Below are positions 32,887 to 41,096 of a DNA stretch of 48,112 bases, one piece after another. Position 1 is the stretch's first letter; each line of letters starts with the position of its first letter. Under the pieces are notes generated by a model. It was given only the letters and a program-made list of their open reading frames with translations, made no database searches and was not told where the DNA came from. The translations under genes and the position numbers were made by a program. Source of the DNA: a bacterium UBA2219 (lineage in GTDB: Bacteria > Desulfobacterota > Deferrimicrobia > Deferrimicrobiales > Deferrimicrobiaceae); assembly GCA_002327765.1 (NCBI GenBank), contig DCUH01000008.1, positions 24,330-72,441 on the forward strand, given 5' to 3'.

Positions 32887-33597
32887 TCAACCAAAAAGCG
32901 CGGGGAGGACCTCGGCGGAGCGGCCGCGGAACACCGCGTCGCACAGCTCGCTGACGGGCGTTTCATCCGGGTTGACCTCGATCACCCGGGCGCCGCGGCG
33001 TTTCGCGACGGCGGCGTAGCCGGAGGCGGGGGCGACCAGGGCCGACGTGCCGGCGACCACCAGCACCTCGCAGCGGCGGAGCATCTCCTCTGCGGCCCCA
33101 GCGGCCTCCCGCGGAAGCGCCTCGCCGAACCAGACGACGCCGGGGCGCAGAATCCCCCCGCAGGAGCCGCACCGGGGCGGGAGCACATCGTAACGGCTTC
33201 GATCCTCGCGCTCCCTCCTGCACGAGGTGCACCGGACGACCCAGATGTTCCCGTGGATCTCGACCATCCGCCGCGAACCCGCCGCGCGGTGCAGCCCGTC
33301 CACGTTCTGCGTGATCAGAAGGAAGTCGGTCTTCTGCCGCTCGATGGCGGCAATCGCAAGGTGCCCCGCGTTGGGCTCGCAGCCCCGGATCTTCTCGCGC
33401 CGCCATCGGTACCATTCCCAGACCTCTTCCGGGTCCGCCGCGAACGCCTCCGGCGTGGCCAGCGACATCGGGTCCCTCCGCTTCCAAAAGCCGTCCGGGC
33501 CCCGGAAGGTGGGGACGCCGCTTTCGGCGGAAACCCCGGCCCCGGTCAGGACGCAGAGGGACCGGCAGTCACGGATCCAGCTTTTCGCGATGTTCAT
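32887..33597 (-). CDS. cobB: Sir2-family NAD-dependent protein deacylase, class III-like
   Basis: 236 aa. NAD-binding motifs GAGVSAESGVPTFRG and TQNVDGLH are present, with catalytic His115 (EIHGN). Four zinc cysteines are at 123, 126, 143 and 146. Tyr63 and Arg66 (EWYRWRREKI) occupy the positions that in SIRT5 and E. coli CobB recognise succinyl- or malonyl-lysine, so desuccinylase activity is plausible. Length matches bacterial CobB. It is convergent with the arginine module and inside the long inverted repeats. Confidence 0.93.
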   Translation of the reverse strand: MNIAKSWIRDCRSLCVLTGAGVSAESGVPTFRGPDGFWKRRDPMSLATPEAFAADPEEVWEWYRWRREKIRGCEPNAGHLAIAAIERQKTDFLLITQNVDGLHRAAGSRRMVEIHGNIWVVRCTSCRREREDRSRYDVLPPRCGSCGGILRPGVVWFGEALPREAAGAAEEMLRRCEVLVVAGTSALVAPASGYAAVAKRRGARVIEVNPDETPVSELCDAVFRGRSAEVLPALFG

Positions 33598-33620
33598 GGC
33601 CGTGTTGGTACAGGCTGGGC

Positions 33621-33721
33621 GGGGGACACTCTTTCCCTTCGCCTGAACTGGGGGAGGACACTCTTTCCCTTCGCCCGTGTTTGAACCAAGAGTGTCCCCC
33701 CTGACCCGAAACCACTCGCCC
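33621..33721. repeat. right copy of the long inverted repeat plus an extra REP half-site
   Basis: 33652-33721 is the reverse complement of 30399-30468, nearly base for base. In addition 33621-33645 repeats GGGGGACACTCTTTCCCTTC, giving two tandem left half-sites and one right half-site (AAGAGTGTCCCCC). It lies 24 bases upstream of the sirtuin start. Confidence 0.85.
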
Positions 33722-33772
33722 TTATATCGATAGCTTTTCGGTGCGTACCTTCCGTAGAGAAGATCTCCTTCG

Positions 33773-33811
33773 TGGCTTGTGTCTTTTGTGGCCTGTGTCT
33801 CTTGTGGATTG
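33773..33811. repeat. short 16-bp tandem repeat
   Basis: TGGCTTGTGTCTTTTG is followed directly by TGGCCTGTGTCTCTTG and then a partial TGGATTG. Two complete units differ at two positions. It lies in the gap downstream of bioA; no gene was seen there. Confidence 0.6.
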
Positions 33812-33853
33812 TCGGCGTGCGGAGCGTCCCGTTCGAGGGCAGCGTCCCGGCGG

Positions 33854-35167
33854 TCACCGGAGGACGCTTCGCAGCGTGTCCGCGAACCGGGAGAGGATGT
33901 CCTCGAGCTCGACCGCCGTCGTGCACTGCGGAAGGAACAGGTAGACGACGTTCCCCAGCGGGCGCAGGAACAGCCCCCGGCGCAGCGCCTCCGCGCGGAT
34001 CGCCCGGAAGACCGGGGCGGTTCCGGGCAGCGGCTCCTTCGTCCCCTTGTCCTTCACGAGCTCCAGGGCGGCGACCATGCCGATGTGGCGGACGTCCCCG
34101 ACGAAGGGAAGGTCCGCGAGGGCGCGGGCGGCGTCTCCAAGGCGCGGAGAGACCGCTCTCACGTGCTCCAGAAGCGCGTTCTCCTCGAACAGGTCGAGGG
34201 AGGCCAGCGCCACCGCGCAGCCGACCGGGTTGGCGGTGTAGGTGTGGCCGTGGTAGAAGGTCCTCCCGCTGTCGGGGCTCCCGAGGAACGCCTCGTACAC
34301 CCGTTCTGTGGCGAGCGTCGCGGCGAAGGGCATCGTGCCGGAGGTGAGCCCCTTCGACAGGCACAGGAAATCGGGGGAGGCCCCGGCGCGCTCACAGGCG
34401 AACATCGTCCCCGTGCGGCCGAACCCCGTCGCGACCTCGTCGACGATCAGGTGCGCGTCGAAGGAGCGGGCCAGCCGCGCTGCCTCGGCGAGGTATTCCG
34501 GGGGATAGACGATCATGCCGCCCGCCGCCATGAGCAGCGGCTCGAGGATCACCGCGGCGACCTTCCCCTCCCCCTCCTCCAGCGCCTTCTCCATCTCCCG
34601 GATGCATGCGATGCCGCAGCCGGGGTACTCCTTCCCCGCGGGGCAGCGGTAGCAGTACGGGGCCGGGACGCGCCGGGCGGGGAACAGGATCGGGCGAAAG
34701 GCATTTCGGAACGCCTCCACCCCGCTCACGCTCATGCACCCCGTGGTGTCGCCGTGGTAGCCGAGGTCGAGGCACGCGAACCGCGTCTTCTCCGGCCGCC
34801 CGATGTTGCGCCAGTACTGGAGCGACATCTTCAGCGCCACCTCGACCGCCGTCGAGCCGTTGTCCGAGAAGAAGACCCGGGAAAGCCCCTCCGGGGCGAC
34901 GGAGACGAGCCGCTCGGACAACTGCTCCGCGGGCTCGTGAGTTACGCCGGCGAACAGGACGTGGTCCAGACGCTCCATCTGGCGCGCGGCGGCTTCCCGG
35001 ATCCGCGGGTGGCCGTGGCCGTGGACGACGCACCACCAGCTCGAGATCGCGTCGTAGTACCGGTTCCCGTCCGCGTCGACGAGGAAGAGCCCCTCCGCGC
35101 GCTCGACCCGCAGCGGCGGGTCGGACGCGTGGGAGCTCATCTGGGTGTACGGGTGCCAGCAGCGCAT
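33854..35167 (-). CDS. bioA: adenosylmethionine-8-amino-7-oxononanoate aminotransferase
   Basis: 437 aa class III PLP aminotransferase that makes DAPA from KAPA using SAM as amino donor. Features are an N-terminal WHPYTQMSSH, DAISSWWCVVHGHGHP, the cofactor region FFSDNGSTAVEVALKM, the Asp of LIVDEVATGFGRTGTMFA and the PLP lysine in LSKGLTSGTMPFA. The start ATG overlaps the bioD stop by one base (TGATG). It is the last gene of the biotin operon. Confidence 0.95.
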   Translation of the reverse strand: MRCWHPYTQMSSHASDPPLRVERAEGLFLVDADGNRYYDAISSWWCVVHGHGHPRIREAAARQMERLDHVLFAGVTHEPAEQLSERLVSVAPEGLSRVFFSDNGSTAVEVALKMSLQYWRNIGRPEKTRFACLDLGYHGDTTGCMSVSGVEAFRNAFRPILFPARRVPAPYCYRCPAGKEYPGCGIACIREMEKALEEGEGKVAAVILEPLLMAAGGMIVYPPEYLAEAARLARSFDAHLIVDEVATGFGRTGTMFACERAGASPDFLCLSKGLTSGTMPFAATLATERVYEAFLGSPDSGRTFYHGHTYTANPVGCAVALASLDLFEENALLEHVRAVSPRLGDAARALADLPFVGDVRHIGMVAALELVKDKGTKEPLPGTAPVFRAIRAEALRRGLFLRPLGNVVYLFLPQCTTAVELEDILSRFADTLRSVLR

Positions 35168-35874
35168 CAGCGCGGCTTCCACCGGTCGAGGAACGCCCGC
35201 CCCACCGGGAAGAACGCATCCCCGCCCGCGGCGGGATTCTCCAAAAACGGCACCTCGCCCAGCACCGGCGCCCCCGATATCTCCTCCACTATGCGGATGT
35301 TGTCGGAGAGCAGCTCCTCGGGGGACCAGCGGCTCCCCCCGGGGACCCGGTTGAAGATCAGCCCCGCCAGGGGGACTTCGCGCCGCCGGATCGCCTCCAC
35401 GGTCAGCAACGCATGGTTGACGCATCCGAGACGGTTGCCCACCACCACGAGGACGGACAGTTTCAGGCGCGAGACGAGATCGCAGACCAGGGCCTTCTTC
35501 GTCAGCGGCACCAGGAACCCCCCCACTCCCTCGACGAGGACGATGTCGTGGGACGCCTCGAGCCGCCGGTATGCCGCCTCGATCCGGGACGTGTCGATCT
35601 CGACGCCTTCCCGCTCCGCGGCGAGGTGCGGAGACGAAGGGAAGCAGAGCCGGTACGGGCAGAGATCGTCGAGCTGTTCGGGCGGGACGTCTTCCGGCAG
35701 CCCCATGATCCGGCGGTGCGTCGCCAGGTCGGCGGGCCAACCCGGGGTCCCCGTCTGCACCCATTTCTGGGTGACCGCGTCGATCCCCCTCGCGCGGAGA
35801 AACCCCGCCAGCAGACCGCAGACCACCGTCTTCCCTACGTGCGTGTCGGTTCCCGTGACGAAGAACCCTTTCAT
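35167..35874 (-). CDS. bioD: dethiobiotin synthetase
   Basis: 235 aa. An N-terminal P-loop (VTGTDTHVGKTVVCGLLA) is followed by IVLVEGVGGFLVPL and the nucleotide-binding segment LIFNRVPGG. It closes the ureido ring of DAPA with CO2 and ATP. The ATG at 35874 overlaps the bioC stop (ATGA), supporting this start over upstream in-frame codons. Confidence 0.94.
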   Translation of the reverse strand: MKGFFVTGTDTHVGKTVVCGLLAGFLRARGIDAVTQKWVQTGTPGWPADLATHRRIMGLPEDVPPEQLDDLCPYRLCFPSSPHLAAEREGVEIDTSRIEAAYRRLEASHDIVLVEGVGGFLVPLTKKALVCDLVSRLKLSVLVVVGNRLGCVNHALLTVEAIRRREVPLAGLIFNRVPGGSRWSPEELLSDNIRIVEEISGAPVLGEVPFLENPAAGGDAFFPVGRAFLDRWKPR

Positions 35875-36665
35875 GGCGGTCCTCCTTTCCGGCCGAAACC
35901 GCGGCACAGGTACACCTGGTACGTCGCGCGGATGCCGCCGAACCGCTCGCGGTACGCCCGCTCGACGCGGGCGAGCCGCCCGGGACTCCAGGACCCCCGC
36001 GGGCCGCTCCCCCCCGTACCAGTGTACCGTATGCTCCGGAGAAGGTCCGCCAGGTCTCGGAACTCCTGCCGATACACGCGCTCCGCGACGTCCATGCGGG
36101 GGAAAACGCCCGATAGCGTGTCCTCGATCTCCCGCCGGGAAAGGAACGCGGCCGCCGCGGGCCGCTCCGCCGCCCCGTCCGGGAGCGAAGCGCGGAGCGC
36201 CTCGTCGAGCTCCGCGAACGTGCCGGGGCCGAAGAACGAGAAGGTCAGAATCCCCCCGTCCGGGAGCAGGGACGCCAGCCGGCGAACGGTGCGGTCGAAC
36301 GCGAGGAACCACTGGAACGTCGCGTTCGACGTGATCAGGTCGTACCGCCCGGCGACGATCTCCTCGGCGTCGGCCTTCGCGAAGCGCGCCCGCGGATCGG
36401 CGACCCGCTCGCGCGCCAGGCGGACCATCGCCCCGGAGATGTCCACCCCGTCGATCGTCGCTCCGGGGAACGCGTCGAGAAGCATCCGCGTGTACAACCC
36501 CGTGCCGCAGCCGGGCTCGAGGATCCGCTCGACCCGCGCGCCCGCCGTCGGGGCCTCCAGGGTGAACGTCAGCAGGTCGGCCGCCGACAGCCTCTGGACG
36601 TGGGCGTGGGCCTCGTAGCGGGAGGCGCCGATCGAGAAGCGGCGCTCGACGGAAGGGTCAGTCAT
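35871..36665 (-). CDS. bioC: malonyl-ACP O-methyltransferase
   Basis: 264 aa class I SAM methyltransferase. Motif I is ILEPGCGTGLYTRMLLDAFPGATIDGVDIS, with YDLITSNATFQWF typical of BioC. It methylates malonyl-ACP so that fatty acid synthesis can build the pimeloyl chain. It overlaps bioH by 8 bases and bioD by 4, inside an all-biotin operon, which makes BioC more likely than a generic methyltransferase. Confidence 0.9.
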   Translation of the reverse strand: MTDPSVERRFSIGASRYEAHAHVQRLSAADLLTFTLEAPTAGARVERILEPGCGTGLYTRMLLDAFPGATIDGVDISGAMVRLARERVADPRARFAKADAEEIVAGRYDLITSNATFQWFLAFDRTVRRLASLLPDGGILTFSFFGPGTFAELDEALRASLPDGAAERPAAAAFLSRREIEDTLSGVFPRMDVAERVYRQEFRDLADLLRSIRYTGTGGSGPRGSWSPGRLARVERAYRERFGGIRATYQVYLCRGFGRKGGPP

Positions 36666-37356
36666 CGGGGCCGGAGAGCGCGGCCCGGAACCCTTCGTCC
36701 AGGAACGCGGCGTGCGGCGCCTCCGGCAGGAGGAGGAACCTCGCCCGCCCGGCCTCCCGGGCGAGCGCCTCCGCCTCGGGGGCCGGCGCGATGACGTCCC
36801 TGCCGCCGTGGACGATCGTCACGGGGAGTTCCGGAAGGCCGCAGGCGGGAAAATCGTTCGCGGCCAGGAAGGACAGCCCTTCCAGCAGGGCCGCCTCGTC
36901 CATTCCCCGCAGGTACTCCTCCTGCAGCCCGGCGCGGAAGGACCGGTATTCCCGCATGCGGGAGGGGAAGAAGCACTTCGCGTAGAAATCCGAAAGGCAC
37001 GCCCGCCGGTCGCGCAGCAGCGCGGCGCGGACCGCCTCGACGTCGGCGGCCGGGTACCTGCGCCGGACGCCGACGAGGACGAGGCGCCGCACCCGCGACG
37101 GGTGCCGCCTCGCGAACCCGGCCGCGAGGAACCCGCCGAGCGACCAGCCGACGACCGTCACGGGGCCGGCGGCGGCGCCGTCCAGGAAAGCGGCCAGGCG
37201 GTCGTGGAAACCGGCGGGGCGCAGCGGCCCGCGGGACCGCACCACGGCTTCGCCGGGGAAGAGCCCGTCGAACACGCGGCCGTCCGTCGCCCAGCCGGGA
37301 AGGAGGGCCACCGAGGGGCAGCCTCCGCCGGCGACGGAAAACTCCTCATGGGGCAC
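36658..37356 (-). CDS. bioH: pimeloyl-ACP methyl ester carboxylesterase, BioH-like
   Basis: 232 aa alpha/beta hydrolase. The nucleophile elbow is GWSLGG, the acid Asp is in HGGRDVIAP and the base His in PEAPHAAFLDEGF. It is predicted to release pimeloyl-ACP after the BioC route. The start overlaps the end of bioF by 11 bases. Several unrelated esterases (BioG, BioK, BioV, BioJ) can fill this role, so the BioH name rests on fold plus operon position. Confidence 0.85.
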   Translation of the reverse strand: MPHEEFSVAGGGCPSVALLPGWATDGRVFDGLFPGEAVVRSRGPLRPAGFHDRLAAFLDGAAAGPVTVVGWSLGGFLAAGFARRHPSRVRRLVLVGVRRRYPAADVEAVRAALLRDRRACLSDFYAKCFFPSRMREYRSFRAGLQEEYLRGMDEAALLEGLSFLAANDFPACGLPELPVTIVHGGRDVIAPAPEAEALAREAGRARFLLLPEAPHAAFLDEGFRAALSGPDD

Positions 37357-38491
37357 CGAGCGCCTCCAGGACGCCTTCCAGCCGGTCGTCCCCGTGCGCC
37401 GACGTCAGCGAGAAGCGCAGGCGCGCCGACCCTTCCGGCACCGTGGGGGGGCGCACGGGCAGGACGAGGAACCCCCGGTCCGCGAGGTAGACCGACAGGG
37501 AGACCGCGCGGCCGCTGTCCCCGACGACCACCGGGACGATCTGGCTTTCGCCGCCCACGACCCAGCCCTTCGCCCGGAGCGCGTCCCGGAAGGCCGCCGC
37601 GCGCCGGAGAAGGTCCGCGCCGTCGGCCTCCCCCGAGAGGCAGAGGCGCAAGCCGGCGAGGTTCGCCGCGATCACCGGCGCGGGCAGCGCCGTCGAGTAG
37701 ATGAAGCTGCGCGCGGAATTCACCAGGAAGTCGATGATCGTCCGCGACGCGGCAAGGTACCCGCCGAACCCCCCCAGCGCCTTGCTGAACGTCCCCATCA
37801 CCAGGTCGACCTGCCCGGCCAGCCCCTCGGCCTCGATCAGCCCCCGCCCCTGCGGGCCGAAGACCCCCGTGGCGTGCGCCTCGTCGACCATGAGGAGGCA
37901 CCGGCAGGCCCGGGAGATCTCGACCAGGGAGGAGAGGGGGGCACGGTCGCCGTCCATGCTGAAGACGCTCTCCGTCATCACGAGGCACCTGCGGAACCGC
38001 CCGCGGTGCTTGCCGAGCAGGTCCGAAAGATGGCCCGGATCGTTGTGGCGGTAGCGCAGCAGCGTGGCGCGCGACATCAGCGCCCCGTCGAGCTGGCTGG
38101 CGTGGCAGAAGCGGTCGGCCAGCACCAGGTCCCCGCGGCCGAAGAGCGCCGGGATGATCCCCAGGTTCGCCTGGTACCCGGAATTGAAGACGAGCGCGCC
38201 CTCCGAGCACTTGAAGGACGCGACCTCCTCCTCCAGCTCGTGGTGGATCGAGAGGTTCCCGCTCATCAGGCGGGACGCGCCCGCGCCCATCCCGAACCGA
38301 TCGAGCGCTCCCTTTGCCGCGGCGACCAGCGCCGGGTGGGACGAAAGCCCCAGGTAGTCGTTCGAGGAGAAATCGACATACTCCCGCCCCCCCCGGACCG
38401 CGACCCCCGGGCGCCGATCCTCGGAAGGAGACAGCCTCCGCAGCAGATTGAGGCGTTCCCGCTCCTCCAGGAACTCCTTCCAGTCTTCCAT
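37346..38491 (-). CDS. bioF: 8-amino-7-oxononanoate synthase
   Basis: 381 aa alpha-oxoamine synthase condensing pimeloyl-ACP with alanine. Seen are VDFSSNDYLGLSSHP, GAGASRLMSGNLSIHHELEEEVA, the DEAHATGVFGPQGRG Asp-His pair and the PLP lysine in GTFSKALGGFGG. The start overlaps the exoribonuclease stop (TGATG). It is the first biotin gene of the operon. Confidence 0.95.
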   Translation of the reverse strand: MEDWKEFLEERERLNLLRRLSPSEDRRPGVAVRGGREYVDFSSNDYLGLSSHPALVAAAKGALDRFGMGAGASRLMSGNLSIHHELEEEVASFKCSEGALVFNSGYQANLGIIPALFGRGDLVLADRFCHASQLDGALMSRATLLRYRHNDPGHLSDLLGKHRGRFRRCLVMTESVFSMDGDRAPLSSLVEISRACRCLLMVDEAHATGVFGPQGRGLIEAEGLAGQVDLVMGTFSKALGGFGGYLAASRTIIDFLVNSARSFIYSTALPAPVIAANLAGLRLCLSGEADGADLLRRAAAFRDALRAKGWVVGGESQIVPVVVGDSGRAVSLSVYLADRGFLVLPVRPPTVPEGSARLRFSLTSAHGDDRLEGVLEALGAP

Positions 38492-39468
38492 CACCCCTCG
38501 CCTTTCGCGGGGGGGAACTTCCCCGAGAACAGGTACCGCTCGAACATCCGCTGGTAGTCGGTCCACCGGGCCCCTTCCGGAAGATCCCCGATCGCGTCGT
38601 TGAAGGCCGTCACCTTCGCGTCCATGTTCTCGATGAAATGGAGCAGGACCGCCTCGAGGATCTTGGGGCGCTTCGGCGACCCGTACTCGAGCTCGCCGTG
38701 GTGGGACAGGATCATGTGCTTGACCAGCATGGTCTTCTCCGGCGGGAAGCCGGGGAGCGACGCGCAGACGCGGTCCACATACTCCGCGCCCATGTAGAGG
38801 TGGCCGAGCAGCCGCCCCTCGTCCGTGTAGTCGAAGGCGCCCTCGTAGGAGAGCTCGTGCACCTTTCCCACGTCGTGCAGCAGCGCCCCCGCCGTCAGCA
38901 GGTCGGCGTCCACCCCCTCGTAATGGGACGAAAGGAAGCGGCAGATCCCGACGACCGACACGGTGTGCTCGAGCAGCCCGCCGATGTAGTCGTGGTGCAT
39001 CGTCTTGCCGCCCGGCGCCTTGCGGAACCGCCGCGCGACGTCGGGCTCCGGCGGCCCGAGGAAGACGGCGGAAAGCAGCCGGTTCAGGTCGGTGTCCGTG
39101 ACCCCCGCGATGAACCCCGTAAGCGTTTTCCAGAGCGGCTCGATCCCCTTCCGCGTGACCGGGAGATACTCCGACAGCTCCTTCTCCCCTTCCGCCCTGC
39201 GCACGTCGTGCACCTTGAGCTGGACGCGCCCCTGGTAGGTGATCGCGCCGCCGCTCGCCTCGACCACGTCGTCCCGCTCGAACCGCCTGGCGATCTCTTC
39301 TGCCCGGTCCCAGACCCTCGCCTCGATGGCGCCCGTCCTGTCGCGCAGCTGGAGGCTCAAGTACGGCTTCCCGGCGTTGCTCGTCAACAGCGCCTTCCCC
39401 GACACGAGAAAAAGGTCCCGTACCTGTTCCCCTTCCTTTATGTCCTTGACGTAACGGCTCTTCGGCAT
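38491..39468 (-). CDS. YhaM-like 3'-5' exoribonuclease (OB fold + HD domain)
   Basis: 325 aa. An N-terminal OB-fold (about 10-100, KPYLSLQLRDRTGAIEARVWD) precedes an HD phosphohydrolase domain with metal ligands in HHDYIGGLLEHTVSV, GALLHDVGKVHEL and MILSHHGELEYGS. Architecture and length match Bacillus YhaM (about 314 aa). It sits between an FAD protein and bioF with 1-base and 20-base junctions. A link to biotin synthesis is not known; co-transcription may be incidental. Confidence 0.87.
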   Translation of the reverse strand: MPKSRYVKDIKEGEQVRDLFLVSGKALLTSNAGKPYLSLQLRDRTGAIEARVWDRAEEIARRFERDDVVEASGGAITYQGRVQLKVHDVRRAEGEKELSEYLPVTRKGIEPLWKTLTGFIAGVTDTDLNRLLSAVFLGPPEPDVARRFRKAPGGKTMHHDYIGGLLEHTVSVVGICRFLSSHYEGVDADLLTAGALLHDVGKVHELSYEGAFDYTDEGRLLGHLYMGAEYVDRVCASLPGFPPEKTMLVKHMILSHHGELEYGSPKRPKILEAVLLHFIENMDAKVTAFNDAIGDLPEGARWTDYQRMFERYLFSGKFPPAKGEG

Positions 39469-39488
39469 GCCTTCGGTTCCCCGGCTTT

Positions 39489-41096
39489 CTATTCGGAATG
39501 GATTTGCAGAATACGGAGGGCGGCCCGGATCCCGTCCACGGCGGAGGAGACGATCCCTCCCGCATGGCCCGCCCCTTCCCCGACAGGATACAACCCTTTG
39601 CGGGAGATCGACTCATAATTCGCCCGCTCGATGCGCACAGGCGAGGAGGTCCTGGATTCCACTGCGTAAAGCGTCGCCTCGCGCGTGAGGAAGCCGCGCA
39701 TCGCCTCCCCGAGCCGCATCAGCCCGAGCCGCAGGTCCTCCTCCAGCCGGGAGGGGAGGATGCCTCTGAGCGAGTCCCGGGCCGTCCCGTTGGCCAGCGC
39801 GCGCGCCGGGGAGGGGGGAAGATCCCTGCCCTGCACGAACGAAAGGAGGTTCGCCGCCGGGAGGCAATAGCTCCCCCCGCCCCGCTCGAACGCCCGCCGC
39901 TCGATCTCCTCCTGGAAGGCGAGCCCCGCGAGGGGGTCCCCCGCCGGGGCGCCCCCGAAGGAACCGAACTCCTCCGGAGGCACCGCCGCGACGATCCCGC
40001 TGTTGGCGAAGCCGGAATCCCGGGCGCGGCCGCTCATGCCGTTCACCACCGCCTGCCCTTCCCCGGACGCCGCGTTCATCACGAAGCCGCCCGGGCACAT
40101 GCAGAAGGACCACACCCCCCGCCCTCCCGGCGCCCGCGCCGCGAGCCGGTAGTCCGCCGGCGGCAGCCCGCGCCCGGCGGCCCGCCCGTACTGGATCCGG
40201 TCGATCAACCCCTGCGGGTGCTCCACCCGGAAGCCCGCGGCGAACGCCTTCGGCGCCATGAGGACGCCCTGCCCGCTCAGCCGCCGGACCGTGTCCCGCG
40301 CGGAGTGGCCGGTCGCCAGGACCACGACGGGGGAAAGGATCTCCTCCCCCCCCGCCAGCCGCACCCCGCGCACCGCGCCGCCGTCGGCCAGGAGCCCGTC
40401 GACGCGGGCGCCGAAGCGCAGGGTCGCGCCGTTCGACCGCAGCTCCTCCCGCATCCGGCGGCAGAACCTGAGGAGGCGGTCGGTCCCGACGTGGGGCTTC
40501 GCGTCCAGAGCCAGGTCGGGGATGCCCGCCAGGCGGGCGAAAACGGCCACGACGTGCTCCGCGAGGGGGTCTCCGATCCGCGTCGTGAGCTTCCCGTCGG
40601 AAAAGGTCCCCGCTCCCCCCTCGCCGAACTGGACGTTGCTCTCCGGGTCGAGCGCCCCTTCCTCCCAGAACCGCTCCACGTCGCCCTTGCGCTCCTCCAC
40701 CGGCCGGCCGCGCTCCAGCACCACGGGGGGCATCCCGAACCGCGCCAGCGTCAGGGCGGCGAACAGCCCCGCCGGGCCCATGCCCACGACGACGGGAGGG
40801 GCGCAAGGGGGCCGGCGGACCGGGGACGCAGGGAACGGGTCGGTGGGTGGCTCGTGGACCCGGGCGTTAGGGGCGCGGCGGCAGGCCGCCTCTTCCTCCG
40901 GCGTGGACCGCAGTGCGAGCTCCACCGTGTACACCCTGCGCGGCCCGCCCTTCCCGCGCGCGTCGATCCCGCGCCGGACGACGGAAAAGCGCACCATCTC
41001 CCCGGCCTGAACGCCTATAATCTTCCTTATGCGATCGAACAGGGCGCTTTCCGGCAACGCCGGGTCCACCCGCACGTCGGAGATACGGATCGTCAA
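39489..41096 (-). CDS. FAD-dependent dehydrogenase of the COG2509 type
   Basis: 535 aa from a TTG start at 41096. An N-terminal region (about 1-85) resembles the extra domain of this family (RISDVRVDPALPESALFDRIRKIIG). The dinucleotide fold follows at about 105-140 (VVVGMGPAGLFAALTLARFG...VLERG). NVQFGEGGAGTFSDGKLTTR and GVWSFCMCPGGFVMNAASGEGQ are family hallmarks, and the C-terminal FAD segment is GLYPVGEGAGHAGGI. The substrate is unknown. AAGGAG lies 4 bases before the TTG; no ATG fits. Its 5' end overlaps the divergent lipoprotein gene by 68 bases. Confidence 0.85.
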   Translation of the reverse strand: MTIRISDVRVDPALPESALFDRIRKIIGVQAGEMVRFSVVRRGIDARGKGGPRRVYTVELALRSTPEEEAACRRAPNARVHEPPTDPFPASPVRRPPCAPPVVVGMGPAGLFAALTLARFGMPPVVLERGRPVEERKGDVERFWEEGALDPESNVQFGEGGAGTFSDGKLTTRIGDPLAEHVVAVFARLAGIPDLALDAKPHVGTDRLLRFCRRMREELRSNGATLRFGARVDGLLADGGAVRGVRLAGGEEILSPVVVLATGHSARDTVRRLSGQGVLMAPKAFAAGFRVEHPQGLIDRIQYGRAAGRGLPPADYRLAARAPGGRGVWSFCMCPGGFVMNAASGEGQAVVNGMSGRARDSGFANSGIVAAVPPEEFGSFGGAPAGDPLAGLAFQEEIERRAFERGGGSYCLPAANLLSFVQGRDLPPSPARALANGTARDSLRGILPSRLEEDLRLGLMRLGEAMRGFLTREATLYAVESRTSSPVRIERANYESISRKGLYPVGEGAGHAGGIVSSAVDGIRAALRILQIHSE

